Assembly: GCA_947179155.2 (NCBI GenBank)
Contig: OX359274.1
Coordinates: 43,567,064 to 43,631,063 of the forward strand
Source of the DNA: Hedera helix
Lineage: Eukaryota; Streptophyta; Magnoliopsida; Apiales; Araliaceae
Direction of reading: 5' to 3'
Length of the DNA: 64,000 bases
Shown here: one piece after another, positions 1-12,925 of the stretch
Numbering within the stretch: the first letter of the stretch is position 1
Layout: the number at the start of each line of letters is the position of its first letter
Made by a program: the position numbers and the translations under genes
The notes under the pieces: generated by a model
Databases searched by the model: none
The model's input: the letters and a program-made list of their open reading frames with translations, nothing else
Told to the model about the DNA's origin: nothing

Positions 1-2530
1 CTAATAATTGTCACAATAGCAAATATACTGTAATTTAAATTATTAAATTAATAATAATCTGTAACGTGTTTATTACATTATTGTTGAATTATTGTTGTAG
101 CATTATTTTATTTTATATGTTGGACCCACAGGAAGAATAAATAAATAAATAAATTTTTAAAAAAAATAATAATAATTAATTAATTTTACTATTTGAAATA
201 GTAACCATGTGGACCCTCTGTGGGGGCCACATGAATTATAAACATGAAAATTGTGAGAAGTTAGTGAGACGGCTGCTGAACAAATGTTCAGCACTGGCAT
301 GCGCACTGCTGCCACCTACCACACGCATAGTACCCTTATTTCTCCTATAAATAGCTTGCTCAGCTGAATAGAAAAATCACACCTAAAACATAAAATTTTT
401 ATATAAGAATTTTATGAGTTTTATCTAAGAATAGTAAGGTTATTTTGAGAGTTTGAAAGCCAAAATGAGTGCAGGAATTTTTCAAGTAAGTCTTTTATTG
501 AAGAGTAGTAATTTCATAAATTCCTATTTTTCACGATATTCACAAATCTTCCTTTAGAAGACTCTTCTTTAAGAAGATTCATTTTTAAAAGCTTTCTTTG
601 GAAGATTTATTTTGGAATATTATTTTAAAAACTATTTAAAAGTAGTTATTTTATACTACAAAAATTATGTTAAATATATATAATTTTAATAATTCATATT
701 ATACGAGTTATCATAAACTTTGAAATTTATATGTGGTCATTACTAATTTTATTATAAATATATAGGTTGATCAACCTCATTTAAATCAATATCCAGTCAC
801 GTGTTAAGGTAAGGGGTATTATTCTTTTCATCACCATAAATGGATATTATTTTCTTTCTTACTTGAAGGGATTATCATTCTTTGATTCTCGAAAATAATA
901 TCGTTTCTTTCTTGTGCCATTTACTTCCATGTATTAAATTGTGGGAATAACCTTACGGCGCGGTTTACCGCCTGTTGGTGAATAACCTTTTGTATTCATT
1001 CCTTATTAATCTTTGAGAATAATCTTACGGTGCGGATTACCGTCTGTTTGGTGAATAACTCTTCGTATTCAAATTGATGAGAATAACCTTATGGTTCGGA
1101 TTACCGCCTGTTTGGTGAATAACTCTTCGTATGCAAATTGATGGGAATAACCTTACGGCGCGGATTATCACCTGTTGGTGAATAACCCTTTTTATTTGTC
1201 TCGTGTGGAAATAATTTGTCTACACGAATTATCACATGACACTTTTATTCCATATTCGTAAGTGATATCATTTTCCTTTATACTCATAAGGGATACCATC
1301 TTTTTCATCTTCCATTATTCAAAATTACTATGGTAAGGGATATTTATTTCCTTCACCTTTTGTTAATCAAACCTGCTACGGTAAGGGATATTATTTTCTT
1401 TCATACACCTAAATCGAAACTTATTATGGAACTATTGCTTCTATAATTCCTGAAAATATTATATGTTCCATAATAGTTGAATTTCATTATTTCAACTGAA
1501 CCTTCCTATTTTCTGAACATTTCTATTGAACTGTAATCGTTATTCTGAACTGTGGATCTTGAATATCATTTTTAAATTTCACTCCACATCATGTTGGCAA
1601 TTTGGACATTATTTGAATCTACACAAAGTAAACTTCTGATACTTATTGTTTATCCTGTTCTTCTGTTCATCATTTGTATCATTGTTATTTGTATTAATCA
1701 TCAAGAATCAAGCTGTTGTGAATATCTGTGGCCGGGGGCACAGATGTGATATAATTGTTGAACAGATGATAGGTTAAAGGCGATATACTAGGTTAAAGGC
1801 GATACATCTGTTCGGTGTCTTTTATGGCACGTGATGAATGTTCTCTTTGGCCCGTAGTGCAAAGATGAACTGTTGGTTGATATGATTATGACCAAAGGCT
1901 GAATCTAGTATAATCATGACCGTTGGCATGTCTTTGGCCCATAGTGCAAAAATGAACTGTTAATCTGCATGATTATGACCAGGAACTGTGAAGTTGTATT
2001 ATCTTGACTAATGGTATTTCAGATGATAAAAGTTGATGATATTTTTGCTAAAAAGAGAAGCGAGTGGACATTATAGTCTGCATTATTCTTCTAATAGATT
2101 GCTCATTCCGCTGCTATTATTGATCTGAACATTGTTCAAGAATTTAACTGCAGTTTTTTATATAAACCTTGTAGTCTATTGTATTCTATCAAGAACTCAA
2201 CTGTTGAAGGCTAATGATAATTTATTCGTCATTATCTTAGTCATGATATTTCTTACTGGGCTATTTGAGCTCACCCTTTCGTTTGCTCCATTGTTTTTCA
2301 ACAGGAGATGAAAACGTAACGGGGTCTAGCCGGGGGATGGAGTGAGAGTCCGAGGAATAGCTATCCTAGTCTTCACCTGTTGTAAAATAGTGTGGCAATA
2401 ATAGTGAAGACTTAGTTGTGTATTATTATACACTGTATTGTTGTACGTTGTGCTTTGTTGTAATAATTTTGTTGTAGTCTTTTGACGACTCAAGTTTGGG
2501 CTGTGTGGGCCTAGATTTGGGGGTGTCACA
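1..2530 (+). mobile_element. Partial LTR of the gypsy family nested at 35.6-57.9 kb
   Basis: The sequence aligns by eye along its whole length with the LTRs at 40914-43898 and 48726-51719. Shared landmarks are the ATT-rich repeats at the start, the TATA box at 346-353, the GAATAACC repeats at 943-1190 and the terminus GGGGGTGTCACA at 2519-2530. The first roughly 600 bp of the LTR lie off the window. No primer-binding site follows 2530, so this is either the 3' LTR of an element lying to the left or a solo LTR. It differs from the nested copies by many substitutions and has its own repeat copy number. Confidence 0.9.
346..353 (+). promoter_or_regulatory. LTR TATA box
   Basis: TATAAATA lies in the context TCTCC-TATAAATA-GCTTGCTCAG. 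The same context is present in the other four LTR copies, so it is probably the polymerase II promoter of the family. Confidence 0.6.
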
Positions 2531-2955
2531 AACATGTTCTGAAAAACTTGTCTGGTTTGCTTCTACCAGTTACGCTTATTTGCGTTTCTCGTTCAACCTA
2601 CAATTTGTATATAGAATTGACATAATCATTAGTTACAATGACTATTAATTAGTCTTTAACTTAAGACCTTAACTTCAAAATATTAATTAACTCTTTAGTT
2701 GTCCGACAAATGAACATTTACATTCCGGACAAAAACCCTAGCCCAAACTTAGTTGGACATGTCGGGTACACATAACCAACTTAAGCATTCACTATACGTT
2801 CATCGTACAACCCACTTTCGATAAGTTGTCTAAATTAGTCACAAATGGACTAATTTTATTGGTTTAATTCAATTAAACTTTCTTCTTTTACATAACTTAA
2901 TTATTTGGACATTTAATAATGTACCAAATACCTAAAAATATTATCAACCTTTGAT
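2531..2955. other. Unassigned AT-rich sequence
   Basis: I see no open frame, RNA gene or clear repeat here. It joins the LTR end to the minisatellite. Confidence 0.5.
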
Positions 2956-3750
2956 AATATACACTACGTTCAAATATTATTAACCATTTAATAATATTTT
3001 AATCACTTCTTAATATTATTAATCATTTAATAATATATTAATCACTTATATTATTAACCATTTAATAATATTTTACTCACTTATTAATATTATTAATTAT
3101 TTAATAATATTTTAATCACTTATTAATATTATTAACCATTTAATAATATTTTACTCACATATTAATATTATTAACCATTTAATAATATTTTAATTATTTA
3201 TTAATATTATTAATCATTTAATAATATTTTAATCACATATTAATATTATTAACCATTGAATAATATTTTAATCACTTATTAATATTATTAACCATTTAAT
3301 AATATTTTAATCACTTATTAATATTATTAATCATTTAATAAAATTTTAATCACTTATTAATATTATTAATCATTTAATAATATTTTAATCGCTTATTAAT
3401 ATTATTAACCATTTAATAATATTTTAATCGATTCTTAATATTATTAACCATTTAATAATATCTTAATCACTTCTTAATATTATAAATCATTTAATAATAT
3501 CTTAATCACTTATTAATATTATTAACCAAATAATAATATTTTACTCACATATTAATATTATTAACCATTTAATAATATTTTAATCATTTATTAATATTAT
3601 TAACCATTTAATAATATTTTACTCACATTCTAATATTATTATTTATTTAATAATATTTTTTTGACTTTATGATATTATTATTCCTTTAATAATATTTTAA
3701 TAATTTTCTAATATTATTATTTATTTAATAATATTTTATTAACTTTAATA
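2956..3750. repeat. 39-bp minisatellite of perfect hairpins
   Basis: About 19-20 tandem units of roughly 39 bp. Most contain AATATTATTAA, a 4-nt loop (CCAT or TCAT), then TTAATAATATT, which is a perfect 11-bp inverted repeat, followed by a spacer such as TTAATCACTTA. Unit variants are single substitutions (TTACTCACA, TTAATCGCTTA). From about 3740 the array grades into longer, more diverged units built on ATTATTTAATATTAATTAAATAATAAT up to about 4070. Confidence 0.9.
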
Positions 3751-4420
3751 TCCTTTAATTATTATTTAATATTAATTAAATAATAATTATTTATTTATTT
3801 AACTTTACTTATTATTTAATATCGATTAAATAATAAATAACTAAATCATTTACTTTAACATCTTTTAATTATTATTATTAATTAAATAATAATTAATTAA
3901 TTACTTAACTTTACTTATTATTTATTATCCATTAAATAGTAAATGCCTAACTTATTCACTTTAACATCTTTTAATTATTATTTAATATTTATCAAATAAT
4001 AATTAATTAATTACTTAACTTTACTTATTATTTAATATTAATTAAATAATAATTAATTAATTTATTAGCTTATTTACACATTAATAAATAGCTAATTGAT
4101 GATGAATCACCCAATTTTTTTCACATATTATTTTATATCACTCGAATATTATGTCAAAAGTTCAAATATCATTTTTCTGTAATTAATAATAATTTTCCTA
4201 TAATTATTATTAATTTAGTAAGCTTTAATGCATCATTAATTCTAATAAATACCAAATAACAGCAAATTTCAAATTTTAAATTTTTATAATTTTCTTTATA
4301 AAATTATAAGCATTTTCTCTTTTGTAACCAACCCAAGAACCGGTTTAAAAATACCCGAACCGACCCTACCTAAAAATCATGAAAAACTGGAAAAAACCGA
4401 ACCAGCCGTTTTTTTTTTAA
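3751..4420. repeat. Diverged AT-rich repeats following the minisatellite
   Basis: Degenerate copies of an ATTATTTAATATTAATTAAATAAT palindrome with TTACTTAACTTTACTTATT spacers extend to about 4070. Beyond that the DNA is AT-rich without recognisable coding content. Confidence 0.5.
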
Positions 4421-6618
4421 AAATAGGCAGATTACTTTCTGAGTTTTCCAGACTTGGGGTCTCCGACGGGAACTTGAATAAAATGAAATTCACAAGTCTG
4501 ATTAAGGTCTATTAGGTATCGATGGATTCTTAACTTCCCGAACTACATGATTCTATTATCAAACATCAAATTTGGATTTGTTTTGGTCACTGAAAATAGC
4601 TCCAAACCAGACTGTTATGCACAGCCCTAAAATCAATGGGGTATTTTGGTAGAAAATCCCTATCTTGCTCATTTTAAATTGGATTTTAGTCATTCAACTT
4701 GGAGAATCTTCATATTTCATGGATCTATCACCCAAAATTGACGGATCATAAATCCGACTTACGGATCGTGAACAGTAATTCCGTGAAGGGGTTGTTACGT
4801 ATTAGATTAACTTATTTTCGTCGGTAAAAATTTATTCAATGAGTTTGATGAAATTTTTCATCACAAACACATATAAAAATCCGTGTTAAACCCATGTAAA
4901 CCTAGATCTACCAATCTAGCATGGATCTAAACATCTAGATCTTGAGAATAACTTTTCTACCATAAATATTCAATATAAAACATAATGAACTTCAAAACTA
5001 GGGTTTAGGGTTAGTGTTATACCTTCTAGACTTGTGAGCTACTTTTCTCTCCTTCCAAAGATGGATGATGGAGTTAGATGACATCCAAGCACACTCCTCT
5101 TGAAGAATTAGACTTGGCTCACTTGACTCGGTAGTAACTCATTAAGGAACTCACTAACTCACTACCCTTTTTCTTTAACTCACCGAGTTAACTCACTTAT
5201 TATTCACTCACCATAAAATAGGCTCTCTAGCAAACTTAGCAAACTCCTACCAAAGTAAGTTAAGACTCATATTTATAGTAAATTAAATCTATACATATAA
5301 CACCTATATGTATAGAATGGACCTCTAGCTTTTTCCAAAAATGCAAGGAATTAATTGGAGTGTTCCACACTTTAGCTCAAGCAATCAATTAATAACTTTT
5401 TGACATCCAAGCAATCCCTCCATCACACTCCACCGGTCAAGCTCCTATTTTCCCCTCAATTTCCAATTATTTTTATTCACAATTTACCAATTAAAGTCTT
5501 ATAGAAGCTTGCTTCAATTGGGCCAAAAATTGGGCTTTGAAATTAAATCATTTGGGTCATGGATACTCCTTTGATCCATTGAAATATTGGGCTACTAATT
5601 TAATTTACTAGGCTCCCAATTAATTAAAATATTGGGCTAGATTAATTAATTACCCAATCACATAGAATTTTCCACAAGTCCGTCACTTAATTTAATTAAT
5701 TAACTTGTTTAAATAATTAAGGAACAATTTAATAATCAAATTTAATTTAATTTATATAATCAAATTGGACTTGCCATATTCAATGTTAATTAAATATTTA
5801 ATTTGGGTTCCTCCCAAAAATTTTAGGTTAGTCCGTTAATTTAATAAATCTATTAATCGGACTTCCTTTATTAAACTTAATTCAATAACTTCCTCGGACA
5901 AATTATATAATCCAATGCACACTTTAATTTCCTTAAATTTAATCTACTAGATTAATTCCTTTAGGGCTCCCAACAATTAAACTCTAAGTTGGGTTACCGT
6001 AATTAATTCATTGAGCTAGAGTTTGACACAATTTAATTAGATCATTAGCTTGGAAATTAAATCTTACTATTGGGCTTCTCTACATCTCCATTGGGCTTGC
6101 TACACCATTTCATTGAGCTAGTCAATTAAATCAATATTGAGCTCTATACCACAACTTAATAATTAATTTAATTACTTAATTAATTAACTTCTTAATATTG
6201 TCATTCTAGACAATCATCCTAAATTTTTCACAACTTTAATTCATGACCTATATAATTAATCTAATTAATTATATTTCATGACTTCATATTTAAACTAATT
6301 AATTTATTAGTTTTATTGAGTATTAATTTACTCATCTTCTTGTTTGGCTAACAAACATCACTCTAGGAATATATAACTATGTATATATATCCTTATAACC
6401 GTATTCACTTGTCAATTGAATTTATTTCTTTAATAAATTCTCTATATGCATCATTACAATATTCTCACATTTAATTTCTAACAAATAAATTATGTTAAAA
6501 AAAAATGTTTACCCATTTTCTACACATCTTACTTCTCACATTCTAGGTTTTAAACCTTAACCTTTAATAAAATCAATTAAGATATTATTTAAAATCTTGA
6601 AAATATCTGGGATATTAC
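4421..6618 (-). mobile_element. Probable old LTR in reverse orientation
   Basis: Read on the minus strand the segment starts at 6618 with TGTAATATCCCAGATATTTT, which resembles the start of plant gypsy LTRs (TGTAA-N-CCC), and continues through about 2 kb of moderately AT-rich, non-coding DNA unlike the simple repeats around it. I found no matching terminus, target duplication, primer site or coding frame, so the left boundary is arbitrary. This is inference from composition and the start motif only. Confidence 0.35.
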
Positions 6619-6619
6619 A

Positions 6620-6682
<63 letters not shown>

Positions 6683-6697
6683 GTGTTAATAATAAAC

Positions 6698-6751
<54 letters not shown>

Positions 6752-6787
6752 TTAATAATAATAATAATAAATAAATAAATAAATAAA
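6619..6787. repeat. (AAT)n / (AAAT)n microsatellite
   Basis: Long runs of AAT with a few interruptions (ATAGTGTTAATAATAAACAT) end in AAAT units. The poly-isoleucine frame on the minus strand is a by-product of this repeat. Confidence 0.95.
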
Positions 6788-7715
6788 AATTTCAAGTAAA
6801 CAACATGGGTCACCCTTTTAGCATTTACGCCATTTTCCTGTTTTTCGGGTATTGCGGCCGTTATGTTTTTACGTGCAAATTGATTTGAGTGAGAAATCAC
6901 ATGGATGGTTTAGATTCATTCTAATTGATTTGTAATTTATTTTAGGTTGCAAAGAGTCTTTAGGTAATAGAGTATTTTTGAAATTTTAATTTTCGTTGTG
7001 CCTTCAGGGACGGACAATTACGTATCATCTCTTTGGTATTTTTGCGGGCTATATTGATAGCAACTATTGTAGTAGGCTCTGACTCATGGTATGATAATAT
7101 TTTGTCCAATTTCAAGAAAAAATATAAAAGAAAAAATGTTATGGTGATGTGATTTAATTGGTGTTATGACAATATTTTTTTGTTTGGACTTAAATGGCTC
7201 ATTTGATACTTTTGGGTATATGCAAAAATATTTTTTTTAGATTTTTACATCTTTTTTTTTCTCTCATTGGATCATACTAAATGGATTGCAGTAATACTAT
7301 TTTTTCACAGGAAATACTATTCATTGATCATATTGATCGATGGTTAGAGATACTGGAGGCAAATAAATGCTGTCAAACTTCTCATTCCGTTTTGTCAATA
7401 AAGGAAAAGTGTGTGAGATACCCGAAAATACTATATTACATAAATTTGAGCCCGCTATCGTCAATCAATTAATTGCTTAAACTTACCAAGAACTAATTTT
7501 AAGTTGGGAATGAGTAGCATACTAATGTTTGCCTAAAAAATAAACTATGATTAGATTGAGTATCAATCTTTTTGTATTAATGGTTGGACTCTCAGTTTTA
7601 TTATGGAACTAAGAGTCCATAACAGTTTTAAATTTTTTAATCTAAAAATATTGGATACAATACTCAATTGTTATATTAATTATATCGTGCCTTTATTAAA
7701 CACGAATTATCTTTA

Positions 7716-7763
<48 letters not shown>

Positions 7764-8261
7764 GCGGTGTCATGATTTTAATACCTCTTGCCCTCTTGTT
7801 TATACATTAATAGTACATAAAATTTTAATTCTAATAATAAAAATTATTAGGGTTTCAGGTATTGGTATTTGACTGTTGTCTTTAGGGTAAAGTTTCTAGA
7901 TTATATATTTGATAAAAGTAAATGCAGGTGGTGGTTAGGAGAGATGGTGAAGGGGGCACCACGAGGTCCACGACTAGTACTTTCGTTTAGTACATGTGAC
8001 CTCCATTCATAAGAATTTATGATGTTGCAATTAGAATTATATAATCAACAATGTTGATAAGAACATGAAGATTGATTGCTTTAATGATGACATGTAGCTA
8101 TGCTTTAAATTATTTGTTTATAGGTGCATAAGCTCCTGTGGGTGAGGCCTAGAGTTTCCAGAACCCATAATAGCCATGGAGCTGACATCGGCGACATATT
8201 GTCTAGATATGATAAAAAGGTCAAAGTATATTTTTATAAAAATTCAAAGATTATCTTGATT
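6788..8261. other. Unassigned intergenic sequence with a (TA)n tract
   Basis: No supported gene. A (TA)n tract occupies about 7719-7759. Short open frames at 7281-7472 and 8124-8321 show no domain, and the second runs into a TA microsatellite. Confidence 0.5.
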
Positions 8262-8263
8262 CC

Positions 8264-8321
<58 letters not shown>

Positions 8322-8559
8322 CGATTTAAAAATATATCTCTTAAATAACATATCTCATTAAGTAATATATTTTTTATCAAAACGACGTTGTTTTAAAAAT
8401 TCTTTGATGATATTTTTAAAAATAAAAAGAAAACAAGTGGGGCCAAGGAATGTCACGTCTTCTTTTAATATTTTTTTTTAAAACTTCAAAACGACGTTAT
8501 TTTGATAAAAATGCGTTATTTAACTGAGTTATACTATTTAAAAGATATATTTTAGATCC

Positions 8560-8606
<47 letters not shown>
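8262..8606. mobile_element. MITE with ~70-bp inverted repeats set in a (TA)n tract
   Basis: The core at about 8320-8561 has long imperfect terminal inverted repeats. The left arm reads AAATATATCTCTTAAATAACA to TATCAAAACGACGTTGTTTT. The right arm, reverse complemented, reads AAATATATCTTTTAAATAGTA to TATCAAAATAACGTCGTTTT. (TA)n runs abut both ends, as expected if a TA-targeting (Tc1/mariner, Stowaway-type) element landed in or seeded a TA microsatellite. Confidence 0.75.
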
Positions 8607-8610
<4 letters not shown>

Positions 8611-9512
8611 CGTATGTGCAGTAAAATAAGGTGCAACTTATGTTATCAAAAGGGAAATAATTTGGGTTTGTTGTTTACTCCATTCATTCTAGAAAAGCTA
8701 GTGCCTTTACCGAAAGAAATTTACTTATTTACAAATCGGCGTTTGACTTGTTGAGCCTCGTGAAGAGTATGAAATGTTTGATTACACTGCGAATTTCAGA
8801 TGTTTCAATCAAATCTTTCGGTAAAGATAATATAAAGTCAAAAATTGATTAAGGGTGTTGACGTATACTCAAATATGTTAAAGAGAATATATTATTTTTA
8901 TCATATTTAAAATAAATAAACAAATAAATTTTTATTTATTTGACTTAATTTTGTTATACATCATATTTATAAGATGGAATGTGTATACAATTAGTTAGCT
9001 AAAACTTAATTTTCAACTATATATGAAATTGAACTATTATATTAAATCTGTTATCTTTTTATAATATTACTTAATAGCATTTTTTTTATTTGAGATATTT
9101 TATAATATAATTTATTAAAACTTTGAATTAAAGATTAGAGCACATAAAATATTAGAAAAAATAAAAAAAAATTATAAGGATAAACCTTTGTATTCTATTT
9201 TATTAAAGTATCCATAATACAGTTTATTTTTCCATCTAATTCAAAAGATTTTATTTTGACTTGAAATAAATTTACAAAAAAATTAAACTCAAAGAAAATA
9301 GAAAATTATTTAGACTTGTTTTAAAAAACTTTCAAATTTAGCCGAATTATATCAATATTTAGTAGCTAAAAGGAGTCCAATCACCATATTTTTAGGCACT
9401 AATATATATAATTAATTAAAATATAAAACAGATATAAGCTAGCTAGCGCATGGAAAACATTTAATCTTTTGTTCCATTATTCAAAAACATCATCGAGTTT
9501 GCACACTTGCAT
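8607..9512. other. Unassigned intergenic sequence
   Basis: AT-rich, no open frame of note, and no repeat I can define. Confidence 0.5.
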
Positions 9513-10269
9513 TTAATGTTCTCATACTCGGACCGGTGATCGAACCGGAAAAGTTACCGGGCGGACAGGTCACTGGTCCAACCAGTGGTCGGACCGTTAT
9601 TGAACCGGTGACGTCATTAATATGTAATAAATAATAAATAATTAAATATATTAGTTATTATTATATATTATATATAATATTTAGTAAATATGTAAAATTA
9701 ATCAATTTATCAACACATAAAAAAATTTTAAACCTATTTATATAATGTTTACTTCATGCAATTCAAATAAATACTAAATTTATAAAAAAAAAGATATTAA
9801 ATCATGATCATAACACAAAATTCAAGACTCAAGAGTGATAAAATCAAATACAAATGAACAAAAACATCTCTAGGATATATTCAATCAAATTCGGTAAAAA
9901 AAATAAATCTATTTGTATAATATTTATTTTATATAATTCAAATAAATACTAAATCTATATGAAAAGAAATATATTAAATCATGATCATAACTCAAAATTC
10001 AATCAATGATATATTTAATTAAGTTTAAATGTTTAAATTTTTTAAAAAAAAAATTAAAAAAAAAAAGGAAAAAAGGAGGAGGTAGGGAACCGGTAAAACC
10101 GGTGAACCGGTCACCGGGTCACCGGTTCGACCGGTCCGACCGCCGGTTCACCGGTTTTGACCGATTTTTGATCAAAAACGGTTTTTGGGCTTGGACCGGA
10201 TCGGAAAGTGGACCGATTCCGGTCGAATCGCGGTCCGACCGTCGGTCCGGTCCGATTTTCAATACCTTG
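9513..10269. mobile_element. CCGGTT-rich non-autonomous element
   Basis: Two GC-rich, mutually inverted flanks full of ACCGGT and CGGACC motifs (about 9529-9612 and 10088-10258) enclose an AT-rich core. The core holds a diverged direct duplication of about 105 bp (about 9729-9832 and 9903-10006, sharing ATTAAATCATGATCATAAC). The candidate target duplication is CTTGCAT at 9506-9512 and 10270-10276 (7 bp, possibly 8 bp with one mismatch), which would suit a hAT-type element. No transposase is present. The open frames at 10006-10362 and 10111-10353 are products of the GC-rich arm. Confidence 0.65.
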
Positions 10270-10639
10270 CTTGCATGTCTGCCGGTATATATCAATTGTG
10301 AGTCTATTCAAGTGAGGTCGAATTGCATGCATGGAAATCTGGGACGTGAACAAAATAATTAATCCCGCAGTATATATTTACTTTTGGACTAGCGAGCTAA
10401 TTAAAATGGTAGCGTAATCAGGGGTAGAAAATTCATCTTGTTTGTACCTTTTTGAATGGATCGAAAGGAGAAGAGAAAAAGTTAAAAAGCACAAAATCCT
10501 AGTACGCATGCACATTCACTGAAAACGACAGTTGATGATTTAACTATAACTGCAAATTTAATCCCAATATTTAAAATAAATAAATAGTACCAGTTAATTA
10601 AATCATTTTAATACATCTCGAGTCCATTCAAATTCCAAA

Positions 10640-11003
10640 GATCGTGAAGATAGTCGAATAATATCATGTTCGTAAACATCTAAACGTTCATGAACACAAC
10701 AAATTTATTTTCAAATAACTCATGAACATAATCGAACTTGATCAGTTAATGAACATTTGAATCTAACTATTTGTATTTAAAATTTAAAAATATTCGTAAT
10801 CAACTATTTGTATTTTGAATTTAAACATTTGAATCAACTGTTCACAAATAAAGTCTAACCGAACCACATGGTTCGCAAACACATTCGATCGAATAATTAA
10901 TCGCGATACAATGTGCGAACTCGACTCAATAAATTAATCAAATCGAGTCGAATTCAAATCGAATCAAACTTGTTCGCGAACGATTAAGTTCGTTTGCAGC
11001 CCT
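10640..11003. mobile_element. Remnant of a CAGCCCTA-ended repeat
   Basis: The segment is rich in GTTCG and CGAAC motifs and ends TTCGTTTGCAGCCCTA at about 10988-11003. TAGGGCTG is a common terminus of plant hAT-like non-autonomous elements. The left end and a target duplication were not identified. Confidence 0.4.
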
Positions 11004-11880
11004 ATGTGAGACTGAATAGTAAAATGCCTTACACAATTCTACAAAGATAACAATCAAATGAAAATCCTCAGTTAAATGATTAATTGTTTAAACAAAAGTC
11101 CTTCACCGACAAAGTGATATACACAACTAGAAAAAAGTTAGTAAGGACCTCAACCGACCAAGTAATATTGATATAAATAACTGAGCGATTAAAATCAAAA
11201 TAAATTAATGCATAAAAAAATAAAATATCAAACCCGTACTTTCTTTATTTAATAATAAAATCTTTATTTTCTCTTATTTTTACCTTTATACTTTAAAGAA
11301 TTTCACTTGAGGGTGTGCTTTTTTTTCTCTAACAACCTAACTATTTAAAAAAATAAAAAATTGAAAAACAATTAAGCGGACAATTTATCACACCTTGGCC
11401 AAGGGTATTTCCGCCGGCCCCGTTCTAGAGGAACTTCAGTGCGCAGTAAAGAGCTTAGTACACATATTTGTAATCTAATGGTGTACAAGTGTACAACTTA
11501 AGTGCTAGTTTAGATACATAATTTAATTTTTACTAAGAAGTTTGTAACATATATTAGTTTAATACAATAACATTAAAATTACAGACGATATTGCACATAT
11601 GTAGATACGAAGAAAAATAATTGAAGTAGCTAGAGTAATCTAGTTGTGAAAATATTTTTTTTTAATTTCCCTTTTATAATTGGACTTGTAAACAAAGAAA
11701 AATGATCATATTGAGTCATTACATTATGATGGCAATATATTAATGTGATCTGGATAAAAAATCTTTAAAATATTTAGGTCATTACCTATTGGATAAGTTG
11801 ATGCATGTATATTAATAGGTAATTTTTTGTTTTACAATTAATATATAGTATTTATCTATGATTTGGTATTTTTTACTCGC
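11004..11880. other. Unassigned intergenic sequence
   Basis: No supported gene, RNA or repeat. A short G/C-rich island around 11395-11430 has no recognisable content. Confidence 0.5.
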
Positions 11881-12176
11881 GTGCACATCTAGACCCGACA
11901 AAATTAGCTCATGGGGCGACAAGGCCCGCCCTACAAAAAACGGGATTTTGGCCTTTAAAATTTAGCCCAATGAAAATTGGATTGTTTTGGTCTGACCTAT
12001 TTCGACTCAACCTAGTTCGTGGACTAAATTTTATTTATTTTTTATTATTGTTGTTCGACATTGTTCACAAAAAAAAAATGTCATCTTAATAAATAAACCA
12101 AGTAGGGAATTATGAAAAATATAAGAATAAATTATAACATGTGATCTTGAATAATAATACAAAAAAAATATTATGA

Positions 12177-12220
<44 letters not shown>

Positions 12221-12492
12221 TTTTAGTCTTTTTTTTACTCTCTTATCTTTAATACTGATATTATATACGTTTATCAATTAATTAATCACAAGATTAGTTA
12301 CTTTTTAATATATATGACTATAAAATGTCTATAAAATTATTAATTTTTTATTTTATTTACTAATAATATTAAATGATTATGTAGAAATTATGTGTCATAA
12401 TTGTAAATAATTATAGTTAGTATTTATTTCAAATTATGTGTTATATTTATAAATATATAAAAAAAGTTATAAAATACTAAAATAACCCGCAA

Positions 12493-12530
<38 letters not shown>

Positions 12531-12925
12531 TTTTAGTCTTTTTTTTACTCTCTTATCTTTAATACTGATATTATATACGTTTATCAATTAATTAATCACA
12601 AGATTAGTTACTTTTTAATATATATGACTATAAAATGTCTATAAAATTATTAATTTTTTATTTTATTTACTAATAATATTAAATGATTATGTAGAAATTA
12701 TGTGTCATAATTGTAAATAATTATAGTTAGTATTTATTTCAAATTATGTGTTATATTTATAAATATATAAAAAAAGTTATAAAATACTAAAATAACCCGC
12801 AATCTAACCCGACCCAGGCAGATAATGAGCTTCATTTTTTTAACCCGTAAAAAATTGGGTCATTTTTCCCAGGCCCTGCCCTACCAGACCTGGCCCGAGC
12901 CCGTTTGCCACCTTTACGTGTATCT
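11881..12925. mobile_element. Repeat with CCCG-rich ends around a tandem duplication
   Basis: GC-rich GGCCCG and ACCCG motifs at about 11890-11990 and 12805-12905 bracket an AT-rich interior, a structure seen in non-autonomous plant DNA elements. I could not fix terminal inverted repeats or a target duplication, so the limits are approximate. Confidence 0.35.
12187..12806. repeat. 310-bp tandem duplication, apparently identical copies
   Basis: Two adjacent units of exactly 310 bp (12187-12496 and 12497-12806) each begin with a (TA)n run, continue CACTTTTAGTC, and end AATAACCCGCAATCTA. I saw no difference outside the TA run, so the duplication is recent. It could also be an assembly artefact seeded by the TA tract. 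Confidence 0.9.

Noticed and set aside
2535..6618. A complete reversed LTR spanning from just after the left-edge LTR to 6618
   Set aside because: The flanks (AAACA and ATAGT) do not match as a target duplication, and the span includes the minisatellite. Only the right-hand part was kept, at low confidence.
6589..6900. 103-codon poly-isoleucine frame on the minus strand
   Set aside because: Created by the AAT microsatellite.
10006..10362. 118-codon frame rich in Arg, Gly and Pro, with an antisense partner
   Set aside because: Both are read from the CCGGTT-rich arm of a repeat; no conserved domain.
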